Shown: piece by piece, positions 1 through 12,422 of the stretch
Numbering within the stretch: the first letter of the stretch is position 1
Layout of the letters: each line of letters opens with the position of its first letter
Assembly (NCBI RefSeq): GCF_008831285.2
Contig: NC_045140.1
Span: forward strand, 21,388,370-21,452,369
Direction of reading: 5' to 3'
Source: Nymphaea colorata
Taxonomy: Eukaryota > Streptophyta > Magnoliopsida > Nymphaeales > Nymphaeaceae
DNA: 64,000 bases
The notes under the pieces: model-generated
Database searches by the model: none
What the model saw: the letters and a program-made list of their open reading frames with translations, nothing else
Told to the model about the DNA's origin: nothing
Translations under genes and position numbers: made by a program

Positions 1-795
1 ATGTGAAGAACAAACGTAAAGCACTGATAGACCAAACCTGGAAATCTTGATTATTTCATATCTAGATTCTAGGATAAACAAGGATTCAATAGATATAAGC
101 AAGTCTTATCCCAATTACTCTGATCTTGGATCTGCCAAGCTTGCAACTCTGATGGCAAATACATCAAGCATTGGTTTTAACTGTGAAGCTACTTAATGAA
201 TGGTATTTGGCTGCCTGGAACTGAATTTTGCTCATAATAAGCAGGTTATGTTTGTTACACTGTTCAGTTTTCTAAAGTTCTTGGATAAGCTAGTCATTTG
301 AAATATTTTCTACAAGAGTCAACTGATATATCTTCAATTCATGGAGAAGGATCTTGAGGAGAGATTGTTTATAAAAAGTAGATAATTGTATGTTCTGATG
401 GTTTAGTGGGTCACTGGTTGCTTATCCGATCCAACATCTTGGATTTGTTTGCATGTAATGTGAAGAATGGGGGTTAAAGCAGTGATATACCAAACCTCAA
501 AAAACTTGATTATTTCATATCTAGGATAAGAAAGGATTCAATGGATATAATCAAGTCTTGTCCCAATTACTGGTCTTGGTTCAACCAAGCTTGCAATCCT
601 TGTGGAAAATACATCAAGCATTGGCTTTAACTGCAAAGCTGCTTAATGAGTAGTATTTGGCTGCCTGGAACTGAATTTTGCCCATGGTAAGCAGGTTATG
701 GTTGATAGCACTGTTCAGTCTTGAAAATTTCTTGGATATGCTAGTCATCTGAAATATTCCCCACAAGTGTCAACTGACATTGCTTCAAACTTGCA
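1..795. repeat. Imperfect tandem duplication in a kinesin intron
   Basis: Bases 1-335 and 458-795 are diverged copies of one segment, offset by about 457 bases. Both start ATGTGAAGAA, share ATTATTTCATATCTAG, AATACATCAAGCATTGG, TTTGGCTGCCTGGAACTGAA and GCAGGTTATG in the same order, and end near AACTGA.AT..CTTCAA. The stretch lies in the intron before the exon at 992 and has no coding signature. Confidence 0.85.
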
Positions 796-991
796 ATGAG
801 CTGGTGATCATAACCTGCTTTTTTCTGTTTATTTAATTAGAACTTGTGTGCTGCTTGTGATCATTTATGGATGTGAAGCTACTTTTGTATTATAAGATGC
901 CAGACATTTGTAGCTTTCCATATTGTTCACAAGTGATCCTAAATTTCTCTGAGCTTGCTCATCTGCTTATTTTATGTGTTGTGTTTCACAG

Positions 992-3207
992 ATTGAACAG
1001 TGCAAGTCTCACATCTCTGAGCTGACCTTGCATGCAGAGGCACAAGCGAGTGAGTACAAGCAAAAGGTAGAACCCTGTTGAACTAGCTGAGCACCAAATT
1101 TGTTGTTTTCAGGAATATGACAGGTGATAGACTAACCTTATGGAATTATAATGCAGTTCAAATCTCTAGAAGCCATGGTGCAACAAGTTAAGCCTGAACC
1201 TGCTTGTTCTCAAGCCGTTTCAGGGGGGAATATTAGAACAGAAAAAGCTCCTGCAAAAGCTAGGGGCTCTGGTTCCCCTTTCAAATGTATAGGCCTAGGA
1301 CTGGCACATCAGTTAAACTCAGAGAAGGATGAGGAGCTGTCTGTCGTAAGGCTTCGAATGGAAGAGCTGGAAGCATTGGCTGCAAGCAGGCAGAAGGAGG
1401 TAACTTCAGAAGTTCTCTCTTTTTCTTTCTTTCCCTCTCCATTTTTGTATTGAAAATGCAGAGAATTGTGTTTCGGATTTTTAAGAAGGTACCCTCTTTT
1501 TCCCTCAGATATTCATGCTGAACACAAGACTAGCTGCAGCTGAGAGCATGACACATGATGTGATCAGGGACCTTCTGGGTGTTAAATTGGATATTACTAA
1601 CTATGCTGTAAATCATCAATTCTCATATCCTCTGACCAGAGCAATTCTTTCCTTGTCTTTTCATTCTTTAACAATCACTTTCTGTTTGCAGTCTTTGCTA
1701 GACCAACAAAAGTTGCAAGAACTAACAGAAAAAGCAAGGCATCAAAGTGAACAGTTTCAAGAGAAGGTCTGATTATTGGTTTGATCAAGTTACTGGCATT
1801 TGATAGTTTGTATGTTTAAGAGCATTATTTTCTTTGCAGGAGAAGGAAGTTGTGAAGCTACGGCAACAGCTTAATGAGTTTATAGAGGAGAGGAGGGGGT
1901 GGGTTATACATAACCATTGCTTCAGCCTTCATGGAATTCTTTCTTGTTAAACTTTCAATGCTGATTATTTTTGTTGGAAAAATTGCTCCCCTTGATTAAG
2001 CTGGATAGACGAGATAAATCGAAGGCACGCAGAGATGGTGGCTGCACAAATCTCATGTGAAAAGCTTCGACAAAAGGAGCAATTTCTTACAATAGAAAAC
2101 GATATGTTAAAGGTGTGACACTGACAGAACATATTTGATGCAAACTATCCACTAACAGCTAGTGTTATTAACCTTGTTTCTCTAAACTTCATACATATAG
2201 ATGGAAAATACTACACAGAAGAAGAAGGTTGTGGAACTAGAAACGGAGGTCAAGAAACTGTCTGGACAGCAGAATCTGCAGCAACGCATACATCATCATG
2301 CAAAAATCAAGGTGACACTCTCTACTTGACAGACTTGTATCTACCTGCCTTGCTCTAATAACATGTCTACTTGTTCGTTTATTTTGGCAGGAGGAAAATA
2401 ACCTATTGAAAGTCCATAATGAGGAACTGGCTGTGAAGGTCAGGAGTACTGAAACACTTCTCGTTCGTGTGAATGATGAGCTTGCCCGTTACCGTGCTTG
2501 TAGTGGAAAGAAGCCTTATATTGATGTTGATGAGGAACAAATTCTGAAAAATAAATTAAAGGTTCGTCTCCCGAGCTACAATGGTAAGCCTGAAATTTCT
2601 TGGACAAAATAGCTTTTGGACTAATTTGAAAATTATGATAGGAAATTGATGAAGAGAGGATTCAATTGGCACAAAGGTTATTAAGTATGTGCACCAGCAT
2701 TTTGAAGGTGGTGTTCTCCTATCCACAAAATTCCCCGACCCAACAACCCTCATTTTCTCTTTTTTCTTCCCCTGGTAAAAAGATGAGTTCATAATGCAGG
2801 CTGCCGGCATAACGTGCCCAGTCCGTGATATAAGTCCAGATGCCGCTGAGGAAGCACTTGTCCAACTCAAGGATCGAGCTACTTATGCTGAAAAGGAGTT
2901 ACAAGACTTGAAGTTGAAGGTACCATTGTATATTAAAGAGATGCATCTGAAAGAATCAAATGACTTTTTTATTTAGTTTCTTTTCTGATTGATTTTTTTC
3001 TTGTAAAATTATGTTATCAGCTTTTGAGTACTGTCCAATGGAAAACTATATTGGTTATTGCTGGTTTCTATGCAGTACAAAATATGCAAAGAGCAGATAC
3101 GGTTATCCGAGCTCAGGCTGCAGGATTCACCTTCAGAAGTGAGGAAAATGGAGGGCCTTGCAACACCAAGGAAGTTGCCTCGTAGCCCATCTGTGACTGC
3201 TGCATAA
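992..3207 (+). CDS. KIN-12 family phragmoplast kinesin, C-terminal part (5' end outside window)
   Basis: Eleven exons join in frame: 992-1066, 1157-1399, 1509-1607, 1692-1766, 1840-1898, 2001-2112, 2201-2311, 2391-2561, 2642-2707, 2800-2919 and 3076-3207 (TAA). They give 420 residues of the tail; the motor domain must lie left of the window. Seen: a coiled-coil tail with the blocks CIGLGL, SEKDEEL, LEALAASRQKEIF, SMTHDVIRDLLGVKLDITNYA (split over two phrases in the family), KKLSGQQNLQQRIHHHAKIKEEN and a basic end RKLPRSPSVTAA. From family knowledge these blocks are typical of plant KIN-12 kinesins, plus-end motors at the phragmoplast midzone and division site in cytokinesis. I cannot say which KIN-12 subgroup. 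All introns are short (about 75-155 bases) and GT-AG; one acceptor is the weaker AAG before 2001. I am sure of the family, less sure of the subgroup. Confidence 0.9.
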
Positions 3208-3406
3208 TGGTCCCCACGATGCAACCGTGCGATCTTTCTTTTTGTTCTGGTGATTGTTAGTTATTGGCTGACAATCAGGTGTATAATTTTGTGTATGTAA
3301 TCTTACAGGATAGATGTAGGCAGATGCTAATGCCACCATCTGTTTTTTTGTTGGTAAGCATCTGAATCATTCTTTCACATGCCATAGCTTGTAATTAATT
3401 ATTCTC

Positions 3407-3412
3407 AATAAA
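3407..3412 (+). terminator. Probable poly(A) signal of the kinesin gene
   Basis: AATAAA about 200 bases after the TAA stop, in a T-rich 3' untranslated region. The placement is usual for a plant 3' UTR, although plant signals are loose. Confidence 0.5.
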
Positions 3413-6400
3413 ATCCTCTTGTTGACTTGTTGCCATTTTCTTAGAGCATCTATTAATGCCAAGTCCGAATTAGAAATTAGTCTGATCCTACAAGTGAGAG
3501 AGTGTAAAGGATAAAACCCTCAGCCATGAAAAAAATCGACTTGAAAAAGAAAAAAAAGAAAGGAAGAAATGCAAAGAGGAATGCTTTTCAAATGTATTCG
3601 GTGGTCTATAGTACTTTCTGCATGTTTTAACGCCAGTCACTTTGATTTCTTTTGAAGTAGCTCTTATGGAAAATTTTCTTGCACCTCCATTCATTAGCTG
3701 GTCAAAAATTCACCAACTCAACCTGGTAAAGGTGGCTGTTGAGGAACCTAACGAGAAGTTCATTATCGCCCACTGGCCTTGATGAGCAGTGTATCGGAGA
3801 TCGACTAATAGTAGAGCGAGGGTGGGGGGGGGGGTGCACAAACAACTTTTTGTCTCCAATGCGAAAGCGTTGGAGGTGTGGTTCCCTTCCCAAGTCCATT
3901 ACGTTTGATCTGTGGCTGTTTTGGTGACCAGAGAAGCAGCTTGATCGTTTTCCTTTGTCGATCAATGACAAATTTATGTCTTAGAGCTTCATCTATCTTA
4001 AGACCGTGAAATGTGCAAGTGCAAGATGGCAGGAGCCTTTGTCTCGTCTGTTGCAGTCAAGTTGTCCGTGAAAAGAATATTAAACATTGTGATGGCTGCA
4101 CTTGGGGTCGGTCATTTCACGATCCAAATGGTGACGAGAGAATTTCAGACGTGTTTCTCAAATTGTGAAGTGATTGCACTGGACCTCGCACCTTTACCAT
4201 CGAACTGTGTGCAGTACACTGCCATTCACAATATGCAGAAAAACCAAACAGAAAGAAAAAGAAAAGAAAAGAAAAAAACTCCATTATCCCTAACGTCTAC
4301 TGTGTCGTCCTCAGGTGCATCGTCCTCAGGTGCATGCATTGAAGCAAGCAGCCGCTGTACATTGTAGTACCATACATTGCTATTGATCCGTAAGCCAGAT
4401 TCCTTCTGATGATGCATTCTGTGGGTTCTTCTTAATTCTCTCATGCCAATATTTATCACAGAGGTGCTGTGTGGCAAATGAAAGGAAAAAATATATTTGA
4501 TTTGGGGTTATCAAGACGCCCTCTAGAAGGCCAAAGGGCTTTCACACATACTGATACGAGGGGACTTGGACTCTGTAAGGGCCTGACAGGGCGGCATCTG
4601 CCAAGCATAATGTTGGGTTGGGCTCAGGTCTGTCATGCTGGGTACCGTTTCTTGTCCGGTTGAACATGTCTCAGGCTCACTGTCTACATATTCGACATGA
4701 AGTCAGGGCCGAGGGACCTGTCCTCAGTCTGTCTCCGATCAGTCTGAGAACTTAAAGGGTCTGATCTATCATGGATTTGTCAATATGCAGAAGGCCTTTT
4801 AAACTAATAAAATTTATACTTGTTATGATGGGCAAAAGCTCCTGGGGTAGGGAGATGCGATCATATCTTAAACCAAGCAAAATCCAGACGATGAGAAATC
4901 AAATCTAAATCTCCAAGCCTAACGTAACACAGGCTGTGCACCAAAGCCAAGCATCTCTCTCCCAAAATGGTAACTTGTTCATCTTTTTACAGTTTACCAG
5001 CGGATTCGTTTTCTCTCTTGCCAAAAAATATGCAGATTTTTTACCGGTCTCTGGTTCTGTAAGATCTAATGGGTTTGCTGAATAGTCCAGTGTTAGCTTT
5101 TCTGCATCAACAGGAAATGTTTTTGAAACCTCTGCAGGACGTGTAAGTAGGTTCACATTCAGGCGGCGGGCGTATTTGCTCGAAGTGATCGAGAAGGAGT
5201 TGGCTTGCTTGATGGAACAACCTGAATTAAGAACCACTTAACATTAATTTAAATTCACCTTAAGACAAATATGACAGGAGGTACGGCGCTTAATAGATGC
5301 GGAGTGTCTCCACGATATGCTGGTCCAAATATCTAGATATTCTAAGGTTCCAGGACAATCCGTTTCTTATTACGCCGGTTCAGGTTTTCTCTACAACGAG
5401 CACTTCGATCATTGCTTCAGAAAAGCGTATCTGTGTTGCAGTGAATCTTTTAAACCTTCACAGTTGGATGAATGATGCTTCTAAACGATTCCCAATAAAA
5501 AAGAAAAAAGACTGGGGGCCAATTTTAAACAACAGAATGCCCATATCTCTTGTCTTGTTTCTATTGCTATATTGACATTTACATCGATATTTCGACCGGA
5601 TCATGGCAGAATGTCGTATGCTTTTTTGAAAACACGGGAAAGAAAACGATTGATTTTCCACAAGAATTCTTCTTCTTCTCATAACTTAAGAAAAAAAAGC
5701 ACATGAGAAGTGAGGTGATGCGAAAATAAAGATGCCAATGTCGTAAAAAATATTACATCGAGCATTCGGTGGTGGGATTTGAGGAAACAGCGTGAAAAAT
5801 GGCAACCGGGTTTCCTGGTAGCGATTATTCTTTTGTTTCCCTTTTTTTAAATTTTTTGCCGTTTTAAACTTCGAATACACTTTTTTGGTCCGAATTGTTT
5901 AAAAAGAAAATCAGTATAATTTGGCATGATTGATCAATAAACAACTTTGTCATATGCGGTCTTCTAGTTAGACGTGCACTAGAATGATGGCTAAGTGCCA
6001 AAGGTTGGCGATCTTGATTCCCCGAGACAGGAACAGACAATTGTCTCCGAAGAGAAATCGTTATTTATTTCACAAGCATCACATGCACATCCACAACGCA
6101 CTGCCTCGGAATAATGACCGATGCTTGATACGAGGCTTTTATAAACCCAATAACTAATCATGGCGACCATTACCGTCCGAACCAATTCCTGTAATTCGTG
6201 GAAGCAGGAGAGCCGATCGCGTCTCTAAACAACAAAAGTTAAAAAACCAATCACACGAAGATCATGATTCACTAAAATATTACACCACCATCGATTTTGG
6301 CATCCTCTTATCGTTCCTGAGATCCACAAAATTTGTTTTTTTTTTTTTAATATGCTAACTGCTAAGCAGAATAAACTTATGTATAGGGCTCATCATTTAG

Positions 6401-7900
6401 AATAATAGGGCATTTCCATTTGATTAATGCAGATGTGATGTAGGTACATGTGATACCACTCTACGTTAAGCTATGAGAATGACATCTATGTTGGTCATTC
6501 ATTGTCAAGTTATAGAATAGAGTGACCGAGTGAGTGGGGCACGTAGCTGCATGAATGCTACAACCTTTTTAACTCAGATTTCGCCATCGATCGTAATCAT
6601 CGCGGAAGAAAGCCCTCCATTTTGGTTTTCTCTCGAATTCTTTGTCCTTGTTTCATTGTTTAGTCCTTAAACAGTAATCAAGATGGGCCGTTGAAAAGTC
6701 TGGTTGAATCGTCGTATTCAAAATGCTTCATCGACCAGAGTTTTTTGCACTTGAATTTCTCTCAAGGGGTGTAGCATAGCCCCCTAGTTTGAGGGGGCGT
6801 GTCAACAAAGTGTTTTCGATTTGATTGTTGTGGGTGCTATTTTTTTGGACGGACTGAAGATGGTGCTATGCACAATATTTAAGTTGAACGACACAAAGTA
6901 GTGCATTAAAACAAGAACCCTCGATTCAAACATTGAACATTCTTCAATAGTCTGGGCCCCCGCAATGCAATATCAACAAATCACATTATTGGTATGACAA
7001 CCCAAGTTGGAAAACAGCTTTGAACCTTGAGGCAAAAGGAAAATAAGTTGGCTTTGGCCACTAGTTTACCACCATTAAGTCTTGACTCTTGAATTGAGAT
7101 GGTTTTCTTTTGTGCTCGAGGAAGAAGAAGAGAAAGCAATGTGAATCCAATTCCGGGTCAGATTCTCTCATCTGATCCATTCAACATGAAGTCAGGTCAA
7201 GGTCATATGGTCAAGGTCAAGATGACAAAAAAAGCTCTTCCCAATTCTTCAGCTTTTGCCGGAGTTGGGCCCACTTTCTTAGAGTGGGTCCCATCAAGGG
7301 GAGACCAGACGGGGGTGTTGGCTTTCCCAAGCCCCAACGCCAGAAGAAGCCGGCCCTTCCCCTCAACAGCGCTTTTACCCCTCAAAAGAAGGGACATGCA
7401 CTATCTAAGGCCCATCATATCTTCATAGCAAGTTTAGTTTATGCAACAAACATATATAATAATAATAGACAAAACATATCTAGCAATTCCTTCGACCCCA
7501 AACCGAGAAGAATTTTTGATGGAGGCCAATAAAGCTCAGATATGCACAGCTTTCTTGAATCCTCTTCCTTGCCAACATCTACAGTGATTCTGTATATAAA
7601 GAAAAAAGAAAGCAAAGCGAAAAAAGTAAAGGGAGGGCGAGATGCATGGCGCTCGCAGTCCCCACCCATACTTTGAATTCAAAGGAGCTCGCCCATTGGC
7701 TTCAATGCAAGGAAAAAAGGTGAAAGTCGAGTGACGCACAACCTAGGAACTAGAAACAAGGAAAAGTGGGTTCGCACAACTTGTTCTTTCTTACTATCCG
7801 GTGGATTCGCAAGGAGCGTGTTTGGGATTTGAAGGCAGAAGATCGACAAGATTACGCATCTTCAGCTTAAATGGAAACATGTATGTAGGTGACAATTGAT
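3413..7900. other. Intergenic stretch, no gene recognised
   Basis: AT-rich sequence with short frames only. The longest is a 110-codon minus frame at 4905-5237 that matches nothing I know. A 13-base unit CGTCCTCAGGTGC is repeated in tandem near 4308-4334. A G-run lies at about 3823-3835 and T-runs at about 6336-6348. No RNA gene or intact transposon was seen. Confidence 0.5.
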
Positions 7901-8640
7901 GGTGGAAAGGTGTTGAGCTGGGAACTAAAGTTTTTTGTGCTGCAATGGTGTCGTTCTTCTATGGACATTCGGTTCCTCAAGACCTCCCTGGTCTGCATTT
8001 GTTTGGAATCCGATTCCACGGCTCTGCTGAAGAAAGAAAAAGAGAGGGAACTTCACACCCGCCTCGCGTGAAAGGAGACCTGAAAGCGAGAGAGAAGGAG
8101 GGAGGAAGGAGGATGGAATCGGGGCGCGGGGCCCAAGAAAAGGTGGTTGTGCTGCCTAAGAAGGGGACACGAGGAGGTCCCGCAAAGAATGTAGGGCGAG
8201 ACAGAGTTGTCCTGAGTACCTGTGCTCGCAGCAGCGGCAGCGGAGAAGGAAGAGAGAGAGAGAGAGAGGAACGCCGCAAACAGGAGGCAACAGAAGCAGC
8301 AGCACGCGCGTCCTGTTCTCTCTCCGTCGATTGAGCGAACCGAGCCGGGAACCCCCACCGAGAATCTTGGTGCGCCCCACCTTCCCTGGACGGCGACCGG
8401 ACCTGGCCGGACTGCTTCACGGCGGCCGTACGCCGGGCACCTGCCAGTCTCCAGTCGCTTTCGTCAGTCTGGAAAGTGGAATCATCGCCCTTCGCTCTTC
8501 CCGGTGCCAGCTTTACGGCCCGACGGTTTGAACTTAATTGGAACTCTTATTAACCGAGAAAACCGTCAGTAAAGGGCGGACGCTCCTTCGCGTCCCCGTC
8601 CCTCCGACCGGAAAATAACTCGGTTGCCTTTGTGCGGCGA
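7901..8640. other. GC- and GA-rich island without a recognised gene
   Basis: Base composition rises sharply against the AT-rich flanks, with CpG-rich tracts and GAGA runs (for example 8249-8268). Overlapping open frames of 100-147 codons exist on both strands, but they are low-complexity (S/R/L-rich or R/E-rich) and carry no motif. In this window similar islands sit at the 5' ends of the SKS, MAPKKK and LBD genes. This could therefore be the first exon or promoter of an unrecognised transcript, which is inference only. Confidence 0.3.
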
Positions 8641-11380
8641 TCCATCCGGACTGCTGTCACAATTTCTCTAACTAACTACAGTACATTTTATACATGTAAT
8701 TTAGTGTTACGCCGTTTCAAGTGAAAGAGCCAAAAACAACAATGAGCATGTAAGGAAAATAAAGTTACCTACAACATCATTTACATTTAATCAGGGAAGG
8801 AAAGATTAGTTGTTAAGATTTGCCTCTACAATGAGCACGTAAGGAAAATAAAGATGGAAAAGCTTAAACAGCTTTTTAAGCCAAAAACAACAAGAAAACC
8901 ATGATGCTGGTCAAAGAAAAAACTTGTAGAGGGCGTCTGAATGACACCCGAAAACCAGGTTTTTAAAATGTTTATGTGTCCTTAAAATTGGGTTTAAGGA
9001 AAACACGCTTTTGAAAAAATTGGGTTTTGTAAAAGAAGTGAAAAACTTGACGTTTTTGGGATCTTCATGAAAACCATGTTTTAGGTGTGTTACCTAACGG
9101 GGTAGGTGAGGGTTTAGATCCCAACAACCCTTTTAGTGTTGGACATAGAAGGAAGTACTACTCCCTTCGTGTAAAACATTTTCAGTTTATATCCATGTTA
9201 CAATACTTGCTTGGTGCAACACAGAGAGAACACATATTTACATTTTTTTTTTTTGCTCTCGTTTTCTTCCACTCAAGGTGATGTCACGCTAACCTAAGGC
9301 TTACACGATAGGTGCCCCACCGGAATGAGTTTCACGTTTTCCCATCTTTTGAGAAGATAAATTAATCAATTCCTCTCTGTCGTCTTCTAAAGAGCCTGCC
9401 TCCATCCCGATGGGGACACGTAGAGAGACCCACCATGGCGCTCAATGTGGTTATTAAATTGACTTAAAAGAAAGAAACAGTCCAGTAGAACAAAGCGTTA
9501 CGCGTTACCCCACGCCGATGATGTTGGAAACTGGGAAGGATTTCAAAAGAAGAATCTAAGAATAAATGGTTGAACATATAAAGCCGAAACCTTGTGAATT
9601 ATGATGAAGGGGAAGAGCGAAATCTCCTCTGTGCAAGATGGCTAATCGACCAGAAACCAAAGATGGTAGATTTCAAAGAAGCCAAGGAATGAGAAAAGTA
9701 TTTATCCTAGCCAGGGCGCTCGACTTGGGCGGTCGAAGTTGAGAAACTTATTTTGGTAGTTATATATACATTGTGAATAATTATACTTATCTAAAAGATG
9801 TATTTGTTATTCTAATAGAATTGGGACTTGGGTGAAGGTGGAAAGAATTTCCTGAGATCAATTTAAAAACTGGAGCGTCGGTGGAGGGGTCGCGCGCTCC
9901 GATCGATGCTTTTGCTTGGTGTGTATGAGAAGAAAGGAGAGGAGAGGCGTGACTGCGAGTGAATCATGATGTTGGTGCCCTTCATCTTTCATTCCCCACT
10001 TGAGACGTCAAGAACAGTGCGTTTGTTGTTGTTACCTCTTTGGCACCTCAACAACAACAACATAAAGAACAAATGCTTCTGGGAATTGAATAGTTAAATG
10101 AATTTGGTGCCAAGCCACATGTTTTGGAACCCTTCCCTTTACACGCCAAGCATATAAACTGGTAATTATTTCTCTTGTGGGCCTCAGTCCCACGTCCCTT
10201 TTGCTCAAGTTTCCACCTTATCTATACACACCGACTTTTTAATCAGAGCCCAAATTCTAAGAACTGACATATGGGCTTTTTAATTTTGAGCTGTCCATTC
10301 CCTTGAAAAAAAAAAAATTCAAATAATAAACCAAAATTTAAATCAAAATATCTTTCATCACCAAAAGAAAAACATTATTTTTATGAACTAAAAATCGATC
10401 GATGGGTTGAAATTTTATGGTGAGTGAAGTACAAGGCCGTTAATGGCCACGGGGCACCGACGGACCCCTTTCACATGGTCAGTGGGTCCTATGTTAGAAA
10501 ACTTAACTTCTTCAGTCGTTGGTTTGATGGAGTTCGGAGAGGGATGAACCCAGCCCGTCTTTAACTTAGTTAAACTTGACATCAGCTCGACTCGTAAGTT
10601 AAATGAGTCAAGTTCAAGCTTAACTAATAGCTCCAGTTTGTAAATGTACAGCTTGATTTTGATTATACTCAGTTTAGTACAAATACATATCTTTGTAATT
10701 TCAAAAACTTAAAATCACTTAAATAAAAATATGAAATTTTTTACCTCGATGTGGATTGACGAACCACGCCGGCTCGGGCCCGAAGGTCCAGGGCAATGTG
10801 TGTACTGGTTGACTAGCCCAGACCGAGACAACTGACCCACCTGGCTCGTGTCAGTAGGCTTTGGCAGCATTTGGACAACTTCACTTCGTCCGTCAACCCT
10901 TTTAAGTCTTCCTAATCATCATTTTGCTCGCGCTGACCACGACTGCTCCCTTCGCCTGAAATTTCCCGGAAGTTGACAGTCGTTTTATTTTGTTGTAGCA
11001 AAACGTCGTTCATTTAATTTTGGTTAGTATTCCAATTAGAAGGTCACAAACAGCGTGCCATGATACTGATAACGCTATTACTCGACGATTATCGACAAAA
11101 AAGTAAAGAAGAGGGAAAACACTCATCGGAAAAACACAAAAATTTGAGGCACCTTTTTGAAAAGTTAAAATCAAAAGGTGGTCCCCTGAATAAAAGCTTC
11201 TAAAAAATTGAAACATGAAAAAAGAAAATGCCGCCGGCGATTCGGACAATGGTTCGGCAGAGCGACGAGGCGGTTTCTCTTCCATTTATTTACACCCTCC
11301 GGGGTCTCTTCCTTCCTCGCCTACACCACTCAAGCTGCCTCTCTCTTGCTTTCGAATTCCTTGTTTGTTCCAGACAAACT
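8641..11380. other. Intergenic sequence upstream of the Dof gene
   Basis: No gene is recognised. A 20-base unit beginning ACAATGAGCAYGTAAGGAAA occurs twice (about 8740 and 8830), each with CAAAAACAAC nearby. The stretch at 8935-9090 starts GGGCGTCTGAATGAC and looks like a decayed MITE, but I could not pair its ends. The final kilobase is presumably the Dof promoter; no clear TATA box was found. Confidence 0.4.
10555..10690. repeat. Diverged dispersed repeat of the 'AGCTCGACTCGT' type
   Basis: It contains AGCTCGACTCGT, AATGAGTCAAGTTCAAGCTT and similar phrases. The cleaner copy lies at 39475-39610. Repeats of this wording are common between plant genes; the class of element was not determined. 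Confidence 0.4.
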
Positions 11381-11382
11381 CA

Positions 11383-11419
11383 TCTCTCTCTCTCTCTTTC
11401 ACACACACACACACACACA
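11383..11419 (+). repeat. CT and CA microsatellites in the Dof 5' leader
   Basis: A (CT)n run followed directly by about ten CA units, ending 17 bases before the Dof ATG. Pyrimidine-rich dinucleotide tracts are frequent in plant 5' leaders and are prone to length variation. Confidence 0.85.
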
Positions 11420-11435
11420 AAGGAAGGGGAAGAAA

Positions 11436-12422
11436 ATGATGCAAGAGTTACTTGTTGGAGGGGGTGGAGGGGCAAGGATGGTGGAGAAGTGTATGGTAAT
11501 GGGGGAGCAGAGGAAGGCGTCGCCGGACTTGGTGGCTGCTGATGGGCAGCAGGCGGGACTGAGGTGCCCGCGCTGCGACTCCACCAACACCAAGTTCTGC
11601 TACTACAACAACTACAACCTAACCCAGCCCCGCCACTTCTGCAAGTCCTGCCGCCGCTACTGGACCCAGGGCGGTGCCCTCCGCAACGTCCCCATCGGCG
11701 GCGGATGCCGCAAAAACAAGTCCTCACTCGGCCGCTCCGCCAAGTCCAAGCCTGAAGCTGCTTCCACCACCAACACCACCACAAATTCCAAGACCATGAC
11801 AACGACGACGACGTCGACGACGACAACCACCACCCCTGCTACTGCAGCAGCCGCCAACTCCGCCCTGTCTGATCATGAGCCAACCTCATCTTCTTCCAGC
11901 GTTACCGCGACCACCTCACCATCCATTCTAACGCCACAAACATCTTCGAGCATCTCCTCTTTCTTGCAGAACCCGCAATTCTTCGAGTCGACTCACAACT
12001 ATCTTGGGTTTCTGAAGCCCGGGAGCATGAATTCCTCGATGGTGTTTCAAAAGTCGGTGTCGGAGGCTCAGAATCTGGAACCCGTCAGTGCAATCAATGG
12101 CGGCGGGATGTGGAGGAACGGGAACCGTCAGGCACCGCTTTTCCAGCACCACCAGCAGCAGAACCAGGTGGGGTTGGTGACAGATCAGAGTGGAGTCTTT
12201 GGTAGTAGTGGTGGTGGGATTCAGGAGTTGTATCACAGGCTGAGAGCCATGAACAGCAGCAGTTATGGCAGCTTAGAGCAGCACCATCGCGTTCAGCCGA
12301 TGCTGACCGGGAGTTGGGGCGTGGACTCTACCCCGCAGTTGGCCGTCGGAGACCTTGGGTTATGGGGTGCTGCTTTGCCGTGGTCCGATTTGCAGTCTGC
12401 CGCCGGCGCATCTTTTCCTTGA
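11436..12422 (+). CDS. Dof-type zinc-finger transcription factor, intronless
   Basis: The frame gives 328 aa from the ATG at 11436 (a second ATG follows at once). The frame is open further upstream, but that part crosses the CT/CA repeats and has no ATG giving a sensible N-terminus. Residues 44-72 form the single Dof finger C-x2-C-x21-C-x2-C (C44, C47, C69, C72), with the diagnostic [28 protein letters not shown] and GGGCRKNK blocks. Dof factors bind AAAG cores in plant promoters and act in the nucleus; the basic stretch after the finger fits nuclear import. The rest is low-complexity: a Thr-rich tract (about 140-165, encoded by ACG/ACC repeats), Ser-rich tracts, and Gln/His-rich segments typical of Dof activation regions. 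The subgroup was not assigned. A run of about 20 T follows the stop near 12452. Confidence 0.95.
   Translation: MMQELLVGGGGGARMVEKCMVMGEQRKASPDLVAADGQQAGLRCPRCDSTNTKFCYYNNYNLTQPRHFCKSCRRYWTQGGALRNVPIGGGCRKNKSSLGRSAKSKPEAASTTNTTTNSKTMTTTTTSTTTTTTPATAAAANSALSDHEPTSSSSSVTATTSPSILTPQTSSSISSFLQNPQFFESTHNYLGFLKPGSMNSSMVFQKSVSEAQNLEPVSAINGGGMWRNGNRQAPLFQHHQQQNQVGLVTDQSGVFGSSGGGIQELYHRLRAMNSSSYGSLEQHHRVQPMLTGSWGVDSTPQLAVGDLGLWGAALPWSDLQSAAGASFP

Noticed and set aside
7977..8420. Minus-strand frame of 147 codons
   Set aside because: Ser/Arg/Leu-rich low complexity over GA/CT-rich DNA, with equally long frames on the other strand; no motif.
11380..11826. Minus-strand frame of 148 codons opposite the Dof gene
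   Set aside because: A shadow of the Dof coding strand; its Cys/Trp/Ser-rich reading is the reverse of the zinc-finger codons.
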